Shown here: positions 58,278 through 64,000 of the stretch, in pieces
Numbering within the stretch: the stretch's first letter is position 1
Layout of the letters: each line of letters begins with the position of its first letter
NCBI GenBank assembly: GCA_029747015.1
Contig: JAKOGI010001570.1
Location: 120,245 to 184,244 of the forward strand
Direction: 5' to 3'
Length of the DNA: 64,000 nucleotides
DNA from: Carnegiea gigantea
Lineage: Eukaryota; Streptophyta; Magnoliopsida; Caryophyllales; Cactaceae
Made by a program: the position numbers and the translations under genes
Notes under the pieces: generated by a model
What the model saw: only the letters and a program-made list of their open reading frames with translations
The model's database searches: none
What the model was told of the DNA's origin: nothing

Positions 58278-61136
58278 TGTAATGCCCCCAAATTGCTAAT
58301 TACTCGATTCATAGATAACCGCAACAGAAGACTTAATGATGGAAGGCACTACTGCCGCCCTGATAAGGACAAGACTCACTGAAACCATGTAATCTTGCAA
58401 CTCATGTTCACAATCACAATATCTACTAAACTGGAACACTCCAAGTCCAAAGTCCACAATAGTTCAACTTCAACACAATTGACTTAATTGTATCATGTGC
58501 TAACTAGTACTCTACACTACATAAGTATATTAAATGTAGAGCCAACTTGACCTTTATTCCAACATTCTTACTATGCTGAATCCACTGTGAGCATCTAGTG
58601 ACTTCCAAAGGGCTTACTAAATGGAGAAACATGTGATACTTCATCACTTAAAATGGAAAATATGAAAACAATTCAAAAATATGAGCCAAAACTCAGTACA
58701 TGCATTCCTATATTGCAAAATGATCACCGCATAAATTGATTGGGCGCCAACTTTGCAATTCTTTTTAAGTTAAAACAATGCATGAGATGAATGTAAAACT
58801 GCATTGTTAGTTATTATCTGATAGTGAACCCCTTGTAACTATTACAATCTATGGATAGGTGTACACCTGCCAAGCCGATCGGGACCTGACCTAAAGCAGC
58901 ACAGGTAATTGAAGGGCTATACGCTATACTAATTATGTGATAAATCACTAATTAAACTGATTCATTAATGTACATACCAAAATATTACAATTTTGATAAA
59001 TATGTGCTGATTTCTAAAGATAGTGACAATGAACGTACCTGAGGTCTGTAAAAAGCAATCACACTTGATAATACTTATGCACAATGGGAAATGATAGACT
59101 AGGCCCTGATTTCTATTTAAAAAATATAATTATAGGTATATGTAATTAGTAAACAATGTTGACTTTTATAATTTGTGATTGTAATAGAATTTCATTAAAA
59201 GGCATCCATAACTTAAATAATTCAATAGAAGATAAGTTCTGCCAACATGATTTGGAAACTAAATGAATTAGGGTAATTTAACTCAAAGTGAAATAATGTT
59301 GGCGTAAAATTAATCAAGGTAGAATAATGGAGGTCATAACAAAAAGACTTTGATGGTTATAATTGATCACGGGCTTTTGATATTTCTGAGATGGATAACA
59401 AAGGTTTAAAGGGAATTGAACTGGTGGTAGGTTCAGAATAACTTTAAACACACCGGTTTGGATGAATAAACACTGATCTTGAGTTATCAATCTCCCACTT
59501 CTTCAATTTCATAGCACACACCATACAGCTTAGTTTTCCAAACCAAATAAGCTTCTAAGTACAATCAAAATTGTTACCGATTCAAGGTTCACCTTAGAAA
59601 ATTTATAACTTTCACCCTGGACCTCCAATTGAGCTATAAAACTCCAATATGCAAAGATCAAAAAGTTCCACAGCACTTTCATTTACATCCACAACACAAT
59701 CACCACCACACAAATCCCAAAATTGAGCTAAAACGCCACCCTGCACAGTTTTAGTCCAGCCTGCATAGTCAGAGTAAAACAGCCATAACGTTTTTTGCAA
59801 AACTCATATTAAAGTTATTCAAAAGCCGTTTAAAAGATAACACATTGATCTAACGCCCCACCAAAATTCATAATCTGTTGACAAGACACGTATTAGCAGT
59901 TTTTCCCGAAACAGACCCCTTGTTTTGGGCCCTTCACAGCTTGTCACCTACTTTATTATCCCCCTTTTCACATAATTACCCTCTAAAATCACTTGTTGAA
60001 ATTGTCAAACTATAGGGTGACCCTCAACATCACTTTAGACAACCATAATCCAAAATTTTTACCTCACAATCATCCAAGATTCAGTTCCAAATCTAAAACA
60101 CACACATGACACGCTTGTTGGCAAACATCATTTAAACCAAGCATAATTCTCGTAACCCTAACTTATGTCTCACTTGAACTTGCACTTAAACTTCTCTAAA
60201 AACAATATCAACTCCATGATATTCATTACCAATACCAAAGATCATAAAATCACAAATAAAACCATCCAAATTTAACATCTCAACCTAAGCTTGCATGATC
60301 ATGAATTATCTCAACTCCCCTATACTTTCAAGCTTCATCAATCATGTTAAACACCAAAATAACTCTTATTTCTATCCATATAGCATGATTAATAAACAAG
60401 AACAGCATAAAGAATAGTCTAGACTAAACATCAGAAGCACAAGATTAGTGTTTACTAACTTTAAGCTTGAAACAAGAGAAGTTAGAGATGTTTGAAGCTT
60501 GAAGAAGTGAGAGGGGTGGCAGGTAGGGGTGCTGGTGATGGTGCTGATGGTCTGATGGCAGCCTCTTGGTGGCTGGAAAAAGTTGGGCTGGTGGCTGAAG
60601 GTGCTGAAAATAGAGAAGGCAGTAGCAAAAGGGGGAGCATAGCTAGAGTAGAGAGAAGGGGGAAGATGATCTTGATGTTTTTACAATTTTACTTGGTTAA
60701 AAATGACTTAAAATTTAGTTGGCTGAATTTATCCTTAGAAAAAGCATATTAAACCAATGGAAATTTGGCAAAACTCATGGTGATCAGTCAAATGAGTTGG
60801 AGTAATGGTTGTTGGGTAAAAATTGGGCCCAAATGAGCTTGGTTCCGAAAAATCACCTTATGTGATTTAAATAATTCACCGCTCGAAATTATTTTATTTT
60901 TATTATTATTATCATTTTGAAAGCGTTGTGAAAAATAATTTAATCTTTTAAAACATATTTGTCAGGGCCAAATAACGATTCACCCGAAATTGTTACGTAA
61001 ATGAAACGCAAATTACAAAGTGAGGCCCGAAATGAATTCTCCCAACCGGGATGATTAAATGAGATAAATAAATGTGAAAAATTAATTACATGGCTTAATT
61101 AAATAAATAAACATGATTTAGGGTCGGGCTATTACA
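58278..61136 (-). repeat. A2 left LTR (3' LTR of the element)
   Basis: It starts TGTAATGCCCCCAAATTG and ends GGGTCGGGCTATTACA, 2859 bp, matching D LTRs and A1. The 22-bp tandem units of D are not expanded here. A GGTGGC-rich stretch lies at 60500-60610; the open frame 60492-60752 derives from it. Confidence 0.9.
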
Positions 61137-61160
61137 GTCTTCCCCCTTTAAAGAGTTTCG
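61137..61160 (-). promoter_or_regulatory. A2 polypurine tract
   Basis: On the - strand TTTAAAGGGGGAAGAC next to the LTR, preceded by TTTCGAGGACGAAACTC, as in D. Confidence 0.8.
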
Positions 61161-61179
61161 TCCTCGAAACTTTTAAGCT

Positions 61180-61640
61180 TTACCAAAACATACAAGTTTA
61201 TCTTAAATAAGTATGGGTACTTGGCTTTTACAATTCCTTAGTTTCCCCGCAAGTGGCTTCTAAAGAGGTATGATTTGGCCAATGTACTTTGATTAAAGGT
61301 ATCTGCGTGATACATAACTGTTTAATCCTGTGATCTAATATCTGAAATAGTTGCTCTTCAAACGCGAGACCCTTTGTGACCGCAATGGGTCCAATTAAGA
61401 GAACATGGTCAGAATCTAAAATGTACTGCCTGAGTTATGACGTAAGAAACACGTTAAGTACATGTCCGGGTTCAACAGGTAGGTGTAGTCAATAAGCTAT
61501 AGGATTTAATCTTTCAATGAATCATAAGGCCCAATGTAACTAGTCCCTAATTGTCTTTGGATAGTCGGTCCCTTACTACCTTTGACTAGAAAAGCCTTTT
61601 GAGATACTCTATAACCCATGTGAGACTTTGGTTGCTTCCT
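61180..61640 (-). pseudogene. A2 integrase tail with chromodomain
   Basis: Read on the - strand, 61570-61500 gives TIQRQLGTSYIGPYDSLKD (the GKLSPRYIGPYE-type block). At 61355-61235 it gives ILDHRIKQLCITQIPLIKVH, WPNHTSLEATCGETKEL, a clear Tekay/Del chromodomain with EAT...E at its end. About 150 residues are covered with several stops. It confirms the identity of the poorer copy in D. The integrase catalytic core is not recognisable to its right. Confidence 0.82.
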
Positions 61641-62159
61641 TGTTTTGCTAGCACAACTTTATTGTTGACCTTGTCTCACCTCAACATATACTTGAATTGT
61701 CTCCTTATTCTCGATGCTTCATCTAGCTTATTGTTTGAGATTATGCCCTTATCAAAATGTCCTCAACTGATGTTCTTAATGCATCACATCATCTTTCCTC
61801 ATCAGACTAGTCTAAGATCTGCTCCATGTCCAAATTAGACATTAGAATAAACATGATCAAAGATGAAAATCATGGAATTGGTAGTCAAGTGAGTCATTAG
61901 GAACAAAAGAAATAAACAATGAGACTAGAAAAGATTTATAAAGAAGGGGTTAACATGGGGTGGTTAGAATAAAGATGACCATAAGTATATCATGAATTCT
62001 GAAATATAATACCACAAGAATTTTAATTTATAAATATGGATCATAAAGGGTCCAAAATAATCAACTAAAGAGAAAGATGGTCCAGTTATACTGGGTTTAA
62101 CTGATGAATTGGAAATAAGATGACAAGAAAATCAGCTTCACCTAGGTGACTTTATAGCC

Positions 62160-62345
62160 ACAAGTAACAAGATAAGTGCAATAGATAGATGGGACAAGCA
62201 ATGTGCAATAAATAGATAGATAGATTGGACAAGCAAAGTGTAATGGACAGACAAATGGATTGGACAAGCAAAGTGTAATGGATAGATAAATGGATTGGAC
62301 GAGCAAAGTGCCGTTGGATAAATAAATATATTGAGCAACTATAAT
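62160..62345. repeat. 35-bp minisatellite inside A2
   Basis: Units such as GATTGGACAAGCAAAGTG plus TAATGGACAGACAAATG repeat four to five times. The array is in the same position as in D (17865-18040). The open frames 62138-62338 and 62142-62444 are translations of it and not genes. Confidence 0.82.
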
Positions 62346-62799
62346 AGGAACATGCTTTTGCTCATTCGAAGCCAATTCGAGTATAAGAATAAGATTACAT
62401 AGAGAATGAAGAAGTTTATTTATCAGAATGTAAGATATATGCATAGGAGTTGAAGTTCAAAATAAAGAGAGTAAGAGGATTATGACAATCGCAATCACCG
62501 ACACCAATGAGAGTTGAATTACATTATAAATTCAGAACAAGTTATACGAGCTTATCATTATGAATAAATGAGATGTAAAGTAGATGCGTGAATTGGCTCT
62601 CAACGGAATGAACTACAACTCATGATCATGAAATAAAGATGGTGAAGGTCGAGAGCACTAGAATGTTGACAACCATATAAGGTCGAACAAAAATGTATTG
62701 CACGTTTAACAATGGGTTTACAAAGACATGGAAGATCACGCCAATAGGAAATATCGGGTTGAAATACAAGGGTGGTTAAACCATATTAGTATCAAGCTT

Positions 62800-63500
62800 T
62801 GAAGATGAGACAAGCAAACAATTATAAAAATTACTATAAAAGGGCATTCTTGCAAAAGATGAACTGTGGTTACCTTGTTTAGGTGTGATATTCGGACCTC
62901 AAATCATTCTTGGAAAAGACTCCTGTTATTGGCAGTTAATCTCATAAATCATTTATTCGAGGTATAGAGAACTTGTTTTTGATAGTGACCTTGTTCAACT
63001 CTCTGTATGCTATACACGACTATAAGGTTCTACCTTCATTCTTCACACATATAAAATTAGGGTTTCTCATGGTGACACACTTAGTCAAATAACTCCCTTC
63101 TGTGACAACTCATCTTACCAAATCTTTAGTTCTTTGAACTTTACTAGGGGTCATATGATAGGGGCTCTAAAAATGGATTGAGTACCTTAAACTAGGTTGA
63201 TCTAAAAATCAATTCTTCTTGGGGGAAACAATCCTGAAAGCCCTCATATGAAACATCTCTAAATTTACAAACTGCAATTATGGATATGTATATGCTGAGT
63301 GTGGTTGTATATCACTAATATTCAATGCATTACTGACATGGTAACTCACTTGTCTAGGGTAAAAATAGGGTTTTTCTTCCCTCAGTTCATAGAAACACAC
63401 ATCTAGTCTTTCCTCATTTCTTAAGCAACCTTAAGATCTTTACAAGTCATCTACTATAAGTACACAGTCAGTTCATCCCCATAATGATGACAAGGTCTGC
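62800..63500 (-). pseudogene. A2 reverse transcriptase remnant
   Basis: It is colinear with D 18480-19240. The palm motif YRELNK is encoded at 62990-63007, and the FRDVSSEDF/linker equivalent lies around 63230-63330. The frame is broken throughout and no YxDD box was found. Confidence 0.75.
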
Positions 63501-64000
63501 CAATCAAACTGGTTGAATGTCCAATGAATATGGTTCCAACAATACTAATAGATGCATATTTATAAAAGATAACACATTCGACTGCCTACTGGTCTCAGTA
63601 AATGTAAATGACAGTGGGGACAATCTAAAGTGTAAGGAGATGTAACAACATTATGAACTCTTTTAAAGATATTTCTTTATTGGTTATAAAGGACTGGCAT
63701 GTAAGCTAAATGAACGAAAGAACGAAGATTCGTAATGAAAGAGGTAAGGCATTTAAATGACCTGCATATACAAGATATGCGGTTTATTCATGATGGTCAT
63801 GATCGTAAAGTAAATGAACGATGTTATGAAGTTGAGAGGGAGTATTAAGTACTAAAGGTGAAAAAAAATCTAATAGATTACCAAAGAGGTATTTGAAAGG
63901 TCATACGGCACCCGTATATGAGTAAAATGACGAATATGAGGGTCAACCCCACCAGAAGGGAAATTTTATTGATCTAGTATTTGAAAGGCCAATACGTCAA
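63501..64000 (-). other. A2 internal region, unresolved
   Basis: Colinear with D 19241-19700. No motif is recognised; by position it should be protease or gag. Confidence 0.5.

Larger units (their letters stand above)
58278..64000 (-). mobile_element. A2: Tekay-type element, continues past the window
   Basis: The left LTR (58278-61136) is followed on the - strand by a PPT, integrase tail with chromodomain, minisatellite and RT remnant, the same order and spacing as D. The LTR is closer to A1 than to D, so A1 and A2 form a subfamily. Only the 3' part of the element is in the window; the PBS and other LTR lie beyond 64000. Confidence 0.88.

Noticed and set aside
60492..60752. Gly/Ala-rich + strand frame
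   Set aside because: It lies in the GGTGGC-rich part of the A2 LTR and has no counterpart in frame in the other LTRs.
62138..62444. Overlapping - strand open frames with repeated Ser/Ile/Tyr-rich peptide
   Set aside because: They are translations of the 35-bp minisatellite.

Overview
This window is plant nuclear DNA made almost entirely of decayed, nested LTR retrotransposons, mostly Ty3/gypsy. I see no host gene, tRNA, rRNA or CRISPR array. A flowering plant is indicated by primer-binding sites matching the plant initiator-Met tRNA (TGGTATCAGAGC) and a tRNA-Asp-type site. Chromodomain chromoviruses of the Tekay/Del kind, an Athila-like gag-protease element, a TRIM and a MITE point the same way. 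AT-rich LTRs and many transition differences suggest an old, methylated, heterochromatic region. I cannot name the species.

Left part (1-27774). An Athila-like element on the + strand (B1) is the oldest layer. A Tekay-type LTR (A1, 1-1377) sits in its 5' LTR. A - strand Ty3/gypsy element (C, 8424-26373, 5-bp target duplication CTTAT) sits in its 3' non-coding region. C is itself split within gag by a - strand Tekay-type element with LTRs of about 3.3 kb (D, 13523-24487). B1 keeps gag, protease and a downstream ORF but has lost nearly all of pol.

Middle part (27775-48600). After unresolved old sequence come the pol tail and 3' LTR start of a + strand chromovirus (J, about 30150-31640) and more unresolved AT-rich sequence. 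A 264-bp TRIM (34041-34304) follows. Next are an LTR F with a perfect 408-bp duplication at its inner edge and a - strand element E (36977-43437). Then come a MITE-like insertion (43741-44041), a gag-protease fragment I (about 45300-47354), and two LTR fragments joined in inverted orientation (47355-48600).

Right part (48601-64000). Element G (+ strand gag and protease) is split by a complete solo LTR H (49819-51488, target duplication CTACT). G then joins directly to a 5'-truncated second copy of the Athila-like family (B2, 51809-about 57330). An unclassified LTR piece K follows, ended by a second Tekay-type element (A2, 58278 to the window end).

The elements do not form a working pathway. 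What can be read is a history: B1 is older than C, and C is older than D. Two families (A/D and B) each have at least two copies sharing the same structural loss, as expected of non-autonomous families copied by proteins supplied in trans.
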